A stretch of DNA of 25,256 bases, from positions 1-25,256 of the forward strand of contig JAXHUM010000120.1 in assembly GCA_034189325.1 (NCBI GenBank), in the 5' to 3' direction. Positions within the stretch are counted from its first letter, which is position 1, and every line of letters begins with the position of its first letter. The position numbers were made by a program, and so were the translations under genes. The DNA is from JAXHUM01 sp034189325 (lineage in GTDB: Bacteria; Desulfobacterota; DSM-4660; Desulfatiglandales; Desulfatiglandaceae). Positions 14,791 to 23,500 of this stretch are shown piece after piece. The notes beneath the pieces were generated by a model. The model searched no databases and was not told the DNA's origin. It was given only the letters and a program-made list of their open reading frames with translations.

Positions 14791-15620
14791 GGGCCTTTCG
14801 CGGCGAACCGAGTATCTTTGCCTCAGCCCGGCCCGAAAAGAGAAAGGCCGAGCTGGAGGTAAAGGATCTTACCTTGGTCTTCGGTGGGATTACGGCCTTG
14901 AACAAGGTCAGCCTCTCCGTACACACCGGTGAACTGGTTGCGGTCATTGGTCCCAACGGGGCGGGGAAGACCAGTTTATTGAACAGCATCACGGGCTATT
15001 ATAAGCCTCAAAAGGGGAGGCTTTTTTTTAACAGCGAGGATATCACTCACCTTTCGACCCATGAACTCACCAAGATCGGAATAGGCAGGACCTATCAAAA
15101 TATCGAGCTTTTCCCCGGCATGACCGTGCTGTCCAATATGCTTTTGGCCCGTCACATCCACTGCAATTACAGCGTGGGACGAGCCTCCTTTTTCTCACGA
15201 TCCGTCAGGGAAGAGGAGATCCGGCACCGCGAGGTACTGGAAGAGTTGATAGACTTCTTAGAGATGCAGCCGATCAGGAAGCAACTTGTCGGGTCCTTAT
15301 CTTACGGAATGCGAAAACGTGTGGAGCTTGGCAGGGCCCTGGCCCTGGAACCCAAATTGCTGGTCCTCGACGAACCTTTCGCGGGTATGACGCTGGAAGA
15401 AAAAGAAGACATGGCGCGATTCCTGGTGGAACTGAATGAGTCATGGAATCAGACCATGATTCTCGTGGAGCATGATATGTCTATTGTGATGAGCATCTCG
15501 GAGAGAGTCATCGTGCTCGATTTCGGAGTCAAGATAGCGGAAGGCTCTCCTCGTTCCATTCAGGAGCATCCCGAGGTGATTAAGGCCTATCTTGGTGATA
15601 CCTCCACGATTGAATACTAA
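14787..15620 (+). CDS. ABC transporter ATPase, LivG type
   Basis: A 277-residue nucleotide-binding subunit. Walker A is GPNGAGKT (55-62), the signature is LSYGM (171-175, a variant of LSGGQ), Walker B is LLVLDEP (191-197) and the H-loop His is in VEHDMS (His229). The C-terminal VIKAYLG is typical of LivG. The N-terminus carries about 22 extra residues before ELEVKDL. Because the start overlaps the previous stop as ATGA, I keep it. It pairs with the LivF-type ATPase at the end of the operon. Confidence 0.93.
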   Translation: MRAFRGEPSIFASARPEKRKAELEVKDLTLVFGGITALNKVSLSVHTGELVAVIGPNGAGKTSLLNSITGYYKPQKGRLFFNSEDITHLSTHELTKIGIGRTYQNIELFPGMTVLSNMLLARHIHCNYSVGRASFFSRSVREEEIRHREVLEELIDFLEMQPIRKQLVGSLSYGMRKRVELGRALALEPKLLVLDEPFAGMTLEEKEDMARFLVELNESWNQTMILVEHDMSIVMSISERVIVLDFGVKIAEGSPRSIQEHPEVIKAYLGDTSTIEY

Positions 15621-15622
15621 AG

Positions 15623-17608
15623 ATGGCAACGAAACCTTTTCGAGACATGATGACTGCCCTTTCACAACTAGACTCGATCGACTCGGAGGAATTATCCTCT
15701 TTAGGCCACTATACCCTCCCACAGATTCTGTCCAGACAGGCGAGTAAATTCGGCTCTGATAAGATCGCCGTCAGGGAAAAGGCCTACGGCATCTGGCAGA
15801 CCTATAACTGGCGAGAGTATTATCGTTATACCAGGCTCGTTGCTCTCGGCCTGCTCTCACTTGGTCTCAAAAGAGGGGAAAACGTCGGTCTGATTCTCGA
15901 CAACCACCCTGAATGGCTGTTCATTGAATTAGGCGTTCAGTCGGTTGGAGCGGTATCGGTCAACCTATTCACCTCTGCCGTGGGAAAAGAACTGGTCAAT
16001 GAGCTCAAGCGTTTTCAGGCGACTTACGTATTCGTTCAAGACCAGGAACAGGCAGACAAGCTGCTGGCCTTTCGGGATGAGCTTTCTCATATCCAACGAG
16101 TCATCTACCTCGATCCCACGGGGATGAGGACCTATGTGGATGATCCCTGGCTGATCAGATTCAGCAGGCTCCTTCAAAAGGGTGAAGATCGAAAAAGAGA
16201 GACCCCCCATCTCTTTTCTGATGAACTCAGCCTTGGAAAGCCTCAGGATGTGGCCCAGATGCTCATGACATCAGGCACAACAGGAGAGCCGAAACTGGTT
16301 ATGCTCACCCATGAAAACTTTACGGAGATGGCCCGGCAATGGCTGGAGACTGCCCCCATCGGGATAGGAGACAACTGGATCTCCATCACACCCACGGCCT
16401 GGATCGTCGACCAGATGTGGGGGGTTGGGGTGACTCTCTGTGGCGGTCTCATCATGAATTTCCCTGAGACCGTTGAGACCTCTGTTGAGGATTTCAGGGA
16501 AATCGGTCCTACGATTATCATCACCTCTTCCAGGTTCTGGGAAGATCTAGCATCCAAGATCAGGGTCAAGATCAGTGATTCGGGCCCCATTAAGAGGGGA
16601 CTCTACAATCTCTCTCAAAAGATAGGAGGTGCGGTAGAGAGACTCAAATCGGAGAAGAAACAGGTGTCTCCGGCACTCAAGCTCTTTCATTGGATCTCTA
16701 CCTATGTCGTCTCACGTCCCCTTTTGGATCGCGTCGGTTGCCTCGGATTTCGCGCCGCCTATACGGGAGGGCATCCGATCAGCCCGGATGTCATTACATT
16801 CTTCCGCGCTAACGGGCTGAACCTGAAACAGTGTTACGGCCTGACGGAAACATGCGGCATCTTTCAGACCCAGCCTGATGACGAGGTGAAACCTGAAACC
16901 GTCGGGAAATCTCTCCCAAGGACGAAGGTCAAAATCACCGATGATCAGGAGGTCCTGGTATCGGGAAAATCAATCTTTGCCGGTTATTACGGGAATCCCG
17001 AGGCCACCCAAGAGGTCCTTGTTGATGGGTGGTTTCATACGGGGGATGCCGGTTATCTTGATGACGACGGACATCTCGTTATCATCGGACGAAAGCAGGA
17101 TATTATGCGCAACCTTGATGGGGAAGCGTTTTCGCCCGACTTTATTGAGACGAGACTGAAATTCAGCCCCTACATAAAGGAGGCCGTTATCTGGGGAGAA
17201 CAAAAACCCTATCTCACGGCCTTCGTCAATATTGACTTCGGCAATGTGGGTAGCTGGGCCGAAGAACACAAAATCCCTTACACCACCTATACGGACCTCT
17301 CGCAACAGCCCGCAGTGGAAAACCTTGTGCTCAATGAGGTCAAGGAAATCAACAAGCAGCTCTCCGGTCCTATGAAGATCATCAAGTTCATACTGCTGTA
17401 CAAACTGCTGGACGCGGATGATGAAGAGTTGACGAGGACGGGAAAGGTGAGGAGGAGATTCGTATCAGAGCAATACAGGGAGCTTATCGACGCCATGTAT
17501 AGTGATCGGACGGCGTTGTCGGTTAAGGGCAGAGTGCGTTACAGGGATGGGAACGTCGGTGACATTGAAACAACAGTCAGGATACTGACCCTACTGCAGG
17601 GAGAATGA
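15623..17608 (+). CDS. Acyl-CoA ligase (AMP-forming), long-chain type
   Basis: A 661-residue adenylate-forming enzyme, predicted to activate a carboxylic acid to its CoA thioester. The P-loop is TSGTTGEPKLVMLTHEN (about 216-232), with Leu where most relatives have Gly after PK. YGLTET lies near 404, the TGD motif (FHTGDAGY) near 473, IIGRKQD near 487-493, and the C-terminal catalytic-lysine region TRTGKVRRR near 604-612. The GEAFSP segment differs from the usual GKNI-P. It starts two bases after the ATPase stop and sits between the two halves of the importer genes, so uptake and activation of the same compound is likely. The decayed copy at 3003-3569 resembles its C-terminus. Confidence 0.92.
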   Translation: MATKPFRDMMTALSQLDSIDSEELSSLGHYTLPQILSRQASKFGSDKIAVREKAYGIWQTYNWREYYRYTRLVALGLLSLGLKRGENVGLILDNHPEWLFIELGVQSVGAVSVNLFTSAVGKELVNELKRFQATYVFVQDQEQADKLLAFRDELSHIQRVIYLDPTGMRTYVDDPWLIRFSRLLQKGEDRKRETPHLFSDELSLGKPQDVAQMLMTSGTTGEPKLVMLTHENFTEMARQWLETAPIGIGDNWISITPTAWIVDQMWGVGVTLCGGLIMNFPETVETSVEDFREIGPTIIITSSRFWEDLASKIRVKISDSGPIKRGLYNLSQKIGGAVERLKSEKKQVSPALKLFHWISTYVVSRPLLDRVGCLGFRAAYTGGHPISPDVITFFRANGLNLKQCYGLTETCGIFQTQPDDEVKPETVGKSLPRTKVKITDDQEVLVSGKSIFAGYYGNPEATQEVLVDGWFHTGDAGYLDDDGHLVIIGRKQDIMRNLDGEAFSPDFIETRLKFSPYIKEAVIWGEQKPYLTAFVNIDFGNVGSWAEEHKIPYTTYTDLSQQPAVENLVLNEVKEINKQLSGPMKIIKFILLYKLLDADDEELTRTGKVRRRFVSEQYRELIDAMYSDRTALSVKGRVRYRDGNVGDIETTVRILTLLQGE

Positions 17609-17615
17609 TGCTGGT

Positions 17616-18494
17616 ATGGAGTTTTTCCTCCAACTATTGATAAACGGAGTTTCTCTGGGGTTCCTTTATGCCCTTTCAGCCCTGGGCTTTGTAATGATCT
17701 TCAAGGCGAGCAGTGTTTTGAATTTCGCCCATGGCGAACTCATTGCCATTGGCGCCTTTATTTTCCTCGTGCTCTCATCATGGGCTGAATTACCACTTGT
17801 GCTGGCCTTCGCATTGACCCTGGTGGGGAGTTTTGCCATAGGTTTTCTTATTGAACGATTTTTCTTGCGTCCCATGATAGGAGAAGCCCTTATTCAGGTC
17901 ATTATGTTGACTGTGGGCTTGGCCGCCATGCTGAGAGGTCTCCTACTATTCATCTTCGGCGGTGATACCCAGGATTACCCGCGCTTTCTCCCAGAAACCC
18001 TTTCCTTCAGCTGGGGGCTGATCAGTGTCCCTTCGGTATATGTGGCCACCTTCATCGTGGGGATCCTGTTTCTTGTGATTTTCGGTTTTTTCTTCAAGTA
18101 TTCGAACCAGGGCATCTATATGAGGTCGGTGGCCGACAACCAACCCGCGGCCCTTTCCTTGGGCGTCCACGTGAGAAGGGTCTTTGCCCTTTCATGGGCC
18201 ATTGCCTCCCTTGTTGCGGCCATGAGCGGTATCATCCTGGGTATTATCAACGGAATCAATGTCCACGAGCTGAGTTCTATTGGGCTGAAGGTCTTTCCCG
18301 TGGTCATATTGGGCGGACTCGACAGTATCGGGGGAGCTATTCTGGGCGGCGTTATCATCGGCCTATTGGAGACTTTTACAGGCGGATATATCTCAACATC
18401 TCTCCGTGAGATTATTCCCTACGTGGTCCTTATTTTTATTCTTATGGTCAGGCCTTACGGGCTTTTCGGTCTGGTGGAAATAGAGAGGGTTTAG
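17616..18494 (+). CDS. ABC transporter permease, LivH type
   Basis: A 292-residue inner-membrane permease with about eight hydrophobic helices. It has LivH hallmarks: the opening LINGVSLGFLYALSALGFVM, the NFAHGEL loop (about 36-42), YMRSVADN (about 168-175), and the end GGLDSIGGAILGGVIIGLLE. GGGAG lies about 12 bases upstream of the ATG; it follows the ligase stop by 7 bases. It forms the membrane channel with the LivM-type protein. Confidence 0.93.
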   Translation: MEFFLQLLINGVSLGFLYALSALGFVMIFKASSVLNFAHGELIAIGAFIFLVLSSWAELPLVLAFALTLVGSFAIGFLIERFFLRPMIGEALIQVIMLTVGLAAMLRGLLLFIFGGDTQDYPRFLPETLSFSWGLISVPSVYVATFIVGILFLVIFGFFFKYSNQGIYMRSVADNQPAALSLGVHVRRVFALSWAIASLVAAMSGIILGIINGINVHELSSIGLKVFPVVILGGLDSIGGAILGGVIIGLLETFTGGYISTSLREIIPYVVLIFILMVRPYGLFGLVEIERV

Positions 18495-18629
18495 ATAAGA
18501 GAATCCCCACATAAAAGGCGAATCGTCGGGCCATGCCTAGCTTGGGGCGGGTCCGATCACGAAAACAGAATGCGTGGGACATGCTCAACGGTTGTCTCAT
18601 TGACAAGGCGGATAGAGGTCTAAGGGGGT
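18495..18629. other. 135-base gap inside the ABC operon
   Basis: No reading frame is supported. This is the only sizeable gap in an otherwise tightly packed operon. No clear terminator or promoter was seen. AAGGGGGT just before 18630 serves as the ribosome-binding site of the next gene. Confidence 0.5.
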
Positions 18630-19700
18630 ATGCGGAAACTCCACTTTCATCCTTGCGGAAATTTTAGGGAAACATATCAGGAAGAGCTGGCCGTATTTGA
18701 AACGGATTTCGGCAGGCTCTGGATGATGATCGGACTTGTGCTCCTTTTTGGAGTTATACCGTGGATCAGCGGTCCTTATGTTCTCTTCATTCTTAATACC
18801 ATCGGGATCTACGCGATTGCCGCCATAGGTCTCAATCTCCTCATTGGGTTCACCGGGCAGATTTCTTTGGGGCATGGGGGATTCTTCGGCGTCGGGGCCT
18901 ATGCTGCCGCTATTCTCTCGACCAAGGCCGGCCTGTCTTTCTGGCTGGCCGTGCCTGCGGCTGCTTTTATCACCGCCGCAATTGGAATAGGCTTCGGCCT
19001 TCCCTCCCTGCGTCTGAAACACCTTTATCTGACTATCGCCACGCTTGCGGGACAGCTGATTATTGAATACGGCCTTGTGCAATGGGAAGACCTTACCGGG
19101 GGCGCCGAAGGTATTATCGTTTCCGGGGCCAGCCTCTTCGGTTTTGACCTGGATAGCGACAGGTGCTTCTTTTATATCATTTTCGGCTGCTTCGTCCTCC
19201 TGACATGGATGGCTGTCAACCTGGTCCGAACGAAGTATGGACGGGCCTTTATCGCGATTCGTGATAATGACAGGGCTGCCGAGGGAATGGGAATCCCTAT
19301 CTTCATATACAAGCTGCTGTCCTTTGCCGTGAGTTCCTTCTACGCTGGTTTTGCCGGTGGTTTGTATGCCTTTATGGTTATGAGCATCACGCCGGAACCC
19401 TTTAATTTGTGGCTATCTATCGAATATATTGCTATGATAATTATAGGCGGACTCGGGAGCATCACCGGGTCGGTCTTTGGAGCGATTTTTATTGTGACTC
19501 TCAATGAACTCCTCGCCTACGTGACAGAGTTCCTGATGAACATCAACACATCCGTAGGGATTGCTATCACGATAGCGCCTCTTCGGGAATTCGTGTTTGG
19601 TCTCACCATCGTGCTTTTTATCATTTTCGAGCCGAAGGGCCTTGCAGAGGCTTGGCGGATTTTTCGATCTCATTTCAGGTTGTGGCCCTTTTCGTACTGA
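18630..19700 (+). CDS. ABC transporter permease, LivM type
   Basis: A 356-residue permease with a soluble N-terminal stretch of about 28 residues and then about ten hydrophobic segments. Family marks are AIGLNLLIGFTGQISLGHGG (about 64-84), SLRLKHLYLTIATLA, FIAIRDNDRAAEGMGI, YAGFAGGLYAF and GGLGSITGSVFGA. LivM partners the LivH-type permease. The end, IIFEPKGLAEAW, is also typical. Confidence 0.93.
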   Translation: MRKLHFHPCGNFRETYQEELAVFETDFGRLWMMIGLVLLFGVIPWISGPYVLFILNTIGIYAIAAIGLNLLIGFTGQISLGHGGFFGVGAYAAAILSTKAGLSFWLAVPAAAFITAAIGIGFGLPSLRLKHLYLTIATLAGQLIIEYGLVQWEDLTGGAEGIIVSGASLFGFDLDSDRCFFYIIFGCFVLLTWMAVNLVRTKYGRAFIAIRDNDRAAEGMGIPIFIYKLLSFAVSSFYAGFAGGLYAFMVMSITPEPFNLWLSIEYIAMIIIGGLGSITGSVFGAIFIVTLNELLAYVTEFLMNINTSVGIAITIAPLREFVFGLTIVLFIIFEPKGLAEAWRIFRSHFRLWPFSY

Positions 19701-19727
19701 ACGGAACGGCTTTGAGGTCTTTGGATT

Positions 19728-20531
19728 GTGGAAAACAATATCAGATTACAAATCAATAACATGAGTGTTGTGTACTCTGATGTCATACAGGTATTGAAAG
19801 GCATTTCCCTGATGATCAAAAGGGGACAGATTGTCTCCCTGTTGGGAAGTAACGGGGCTGGAAAAACCACCACGCTGAAGGCAATTTCCGGCCTTTTAAA
19901 GCCGGAAAACGGCAGGGTTACGGAAGGTTCTATCGAGTATGATGGAGAGCCTGTTCATAATTCTTTTCCAGAGGAGATCACTCGAAAAGGGATTATACAG
20001 GTCCTGGAAGGACGGCAGGAATTCAAGTATCTTACCGTTGAAGAGAACCTTAAGGTCGGCACGGCTACGCGGTGGGGCAAACCCTACCAAAAGGATCTGG
20101 AGTTGGTCTATCGATATTTTCCGGCACTGATCAAACGAAAAAAGGCATTGGCCGGTTACTGCAGCGGAGGGGAACTCCAGATGCTGGTGATCGGCAGAGC
20201 GCTGATGGCACACCCCAGCCTTCTTCTCCTGGATGAGCCCTCCCTCGGCCTCGCCCCTCTCCTTGTCAGAGAAATATTTCAGATTATTAGAAAGATCAAT
20301 GAAGAGCAGGCGTCCACCCTTTTAGTAGTCGAACAAAATGCCAACATGGCGCTTCAGATTGCCCACTACGGGTATGTGATGGAAAGCGGCAAGATCGTCA
20401 TGGAGAGTAATGCAAAAGATCTGCGTGAGAACCCGGATGTAAAGGAGTTTTATTTGGGGACATCAGGCAGTGGAGAGTCAAAGTCTTATAGGGACGTTAA
20501 ATCATACAAACGGCGAAAACGTTGGCTTTAG
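19728..20531 (+). CDS. ABC transporter ATPase, LivF type
   Basis: A 267-residue nucleotide-binding subunit. Walker A is GSNGAGKT (40-47), the signature is CSGGE (145-149), Walker B is LLLLDEP (165-171), and the LivF-type VVEQNANMAL has Gln at the usual H-loop place, as is normal in this subfamily. The C-terminus has about 20 extra basic and polar residues after FYLG. GTG start with GAGG about 10 bases upstream. It completes a full five-part importer. Confidence 0.93.
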   Translation: MENNIRLQINNMSVVYSDVIQVLKGISLMIKRGQIVSLLGSNGAGKTTTLKAISGLLKPENGRVTEGSIEYDGEPVHNSFPEEITRKGIIQVLEGRQEFKYLTVEENLKVGTATRWGKPYQKDLELVYRYFPALIKRKKALAGYCSGGELQMLVIGRALMAHPSLLLLDEPSLGLAPLLVREIFQIIRKINEEQASTLLVVEQNANMALQIAHYGYVMESGKIVMESNAKDLRENPDVKEFYLGTSGSGESKSYRDVKSYKRRKRWL

Positions 20532-20583
20532 GTCTTGCGAGCATCAACACCCTCCTGATGATTAATCCAGGTTAGTATACATT

Positions 20584-23500
20584 ATGGACATGGACTCCAA
20601 CGAAACCTTTTCCGAAGAGAGCGTTTGGCAGGAAAAGTCTTTTGGATTTATCAAGCCTGATGATTTCAAGGCCTTTGGGATTGATCCGGCTGATATCCCT
20701 TTAGGGACCTTTGCTGCGCTGAAACATCCTCCCCCATTTCAGAGTAGGTTCGGTGGAAACGCCTATGGGTTCGGTTTCCTCGAAGTGTACGACCGTCTGG
20801 AGCCTGAGGATATCAAATTTGTCGAGTCTATCGCCCTTAATAATCCCGAAGACCTTAAGAGCCGGTTCTCGAAAATCAATCAAATATACAAAAAGTTGGG
20901 TTTGCTGGTCAGGTTTTCAAACGAAGGAAAACCTTATTACCTGATTCCGGCGCATCTCGTTTCAAGCACAATTTCCTTTATCAAATCCAAGATCGACGAG
21001 ATCACGAAAATACTCCGTTTTCATCGTAAAAAGTATTTCAAGGAGCATTACGACATCGGCCTGATGATTCATGATGACAGCTTGATTATCGATGAACTTT
21101 CTCTTCGTTTTAAAGAACATCGTTTTGTGGTCCTCGACACCATCGACAAATTGATGAACATAGACAGGAGCCTGGATCTGGTTATCCTTCCTATGGACCC
21201 CTACGAGATCGTGCTGATGGGGCTTTTCGGAACTCTTTCCTCAGAGAAGCTTTCCAAGAAGCGCCTGGACCAATATGCTACTTATATGTTCTGGAAGATC
21301 TACAATGTGTTGAAGCCGGGCGGTGAAATATTCATCGTGGCCAATCGCTACACACCTAAGGTCAACCGGACCACGGAAGTAACCTTTAAGTCTCAGGAAG
21401 AGAAGAAAAACTTCGCTCTTTTTTGCCATATATTCAAGACCAAGAAATACTACGGCAATTGGGACCATCCCCTGGAGGTCAATGTCTTTGATTTGCAGAA
21501 ATATCTGAGCGGTTTCTACGTGGAGCCGGAGATCGTCGACAAATTGCTCGAAGGAAAAAGTATCGATGATATGAGCTTTGAAGAGATTCAAGGACTCTCT
21601 CATATGAACCTCCAGCTCGTTGATCGGCCCTTTTTGGGGGAGCAAGAGAAGAATTGGCCGAGACTCCTGTCCATCTATTTCGATGAGATCTTTCTCAAGA
21701 CCCTTGTCCCTCAATCCATCAACGAGGACTGGGAAAAGAGGTTTTCATTCACCGACTACAGGCCCTACTACATGATGCTTTACCTCGGGCAAAAGAAGTC
21801 TTCAGCCGTGACGCTTGAAGATATGAAGGCGAAGGTCGTTGAGTCGAAACTGGCCGGTTGTTCCGAAGGGCTCTTGGCCGACTACAGGAATTCGTTTGAA
21901 TATGTGATTCAGACGCTCCGTGTGTTGAAGAAACTCAAGAAGGGGGATTACAAAGACCTGCCTCAAACGAATATGGATCGGCTCACCCAACCCTTGGAAA
22001 ATAAGAGACGACGATTCAGTGCCCTAAACCATGTGATGAAGTTAACAACGAAGATAGGCCGGTTGGAGAAAATTAAGGACTATCTCAATCCGGACGGTAT
22101 TGAAGGTTCAGGGACCAAGGTGCTCAAGAATTTAGAGGATCTCACCTTTTATGGGTTTCATAATGATGAGATACGAGAGATTGTTCTCATCGTTTTGGGC
22201 CATACCACCCTGGGTCGCATCATTTCCGGGAAAATGAGTGAAGAGACTCTCAAACCTGTTTCTGATCTGGCCAGGACTTATCCTTTAGAAGAGGCCATCA
22301 ATCTTCTTCGCTACTGCCGTTTAATGACAATGGCTGAAATAGAGGCGGCAAGAGGCACGGTACCGACGCACGAAGAGCTGGCCCTGCTCTTTGATCTATA
22401 CGAATCAGCCGTGAGAATCGTTGCGAATAGAGACCTCGACTGGAACATGCTTTTAGACGAGAAAATCAGTTCTTTGGGAGGAATTCATTACAAAGTCATC
22501 CACAGGCTTCTGATGATGATGGATCACTCGGAGTTTCTCAAAAATTGGCATGAACTCCGTGATAAAGGGAAAATGGAAAAGGAGTGTCTGGCAGACTACG
22601 ATGAGAACAAGCTGGCGAGGATAGAAAATGTCATTGAACTCGTAGCTACTGTGGAGCAGTTTGAGGATATGTATTTGAAGTTTGATCCTTTGCAATTGCC
22701 CGTGTTCTACAGAAAGTTCCTAGGACTCGAATTCCATGGGACCGGACGGCTTTTTGAGAGGATGCAGAGCCGCCAGGTATTTATCCTCCTCTGGATCATA
22801 GCCAATGTGGCAAGGGGAGAAATTATTAATTTCAATCCGATCCTGGCGGATCTTGATCCCTCTGTAATTCAAGAGAGGGTCAAACTTATTGAGATGGAGG
22901 CAGGGGACATCAACATAGACTACCTTGATCTGCCATTCCTCAATCAATTCAGTGAACAACTCTATAAGAACGGGTCTTCATTTGTTGTGGGTACCGGTTT
23001 TCAACTGAATGTCGATTCCACAACAGAGGGTATTGAAATCGCCTACATTGATGTGAGCGAGATTATCAGACAAACAGAGAGCCTGTTAAAGAAACTTGCC
23101 GGATGCCTGCTGTCTGAGATCTCGGTTACGGATTTAAGGCAACTGGATATGCTCTTTGACAAGATTGAGAGTTTTTATCAGAGCCATTTGAATATGCTTG
23201 GTCATAATAACTTCGCCCTGGCACTGCCGTTGAGGCAAAGAATGTGGTTTGAACAAATCCAGGCCTTGAGGCAGGAGTTGCTCTCCAATATCTTGAGCGT
23301 AATTTTTCCACCCGAAAACGTATTCACTGATCTTGACCTGCTCTATTCCAATGCCCCATCTCTTCTGCGTTTCATCCTCCCTGAGATGAACGCCCTGAAA
23401 GAACTCGACATCAGTTGGCACATTTATATGACCAAACCGGTTATCCACTACATCCTTCACTCCACCAAGAAGCTTCAGAGCTTGATCAGGGGAGACGGGG

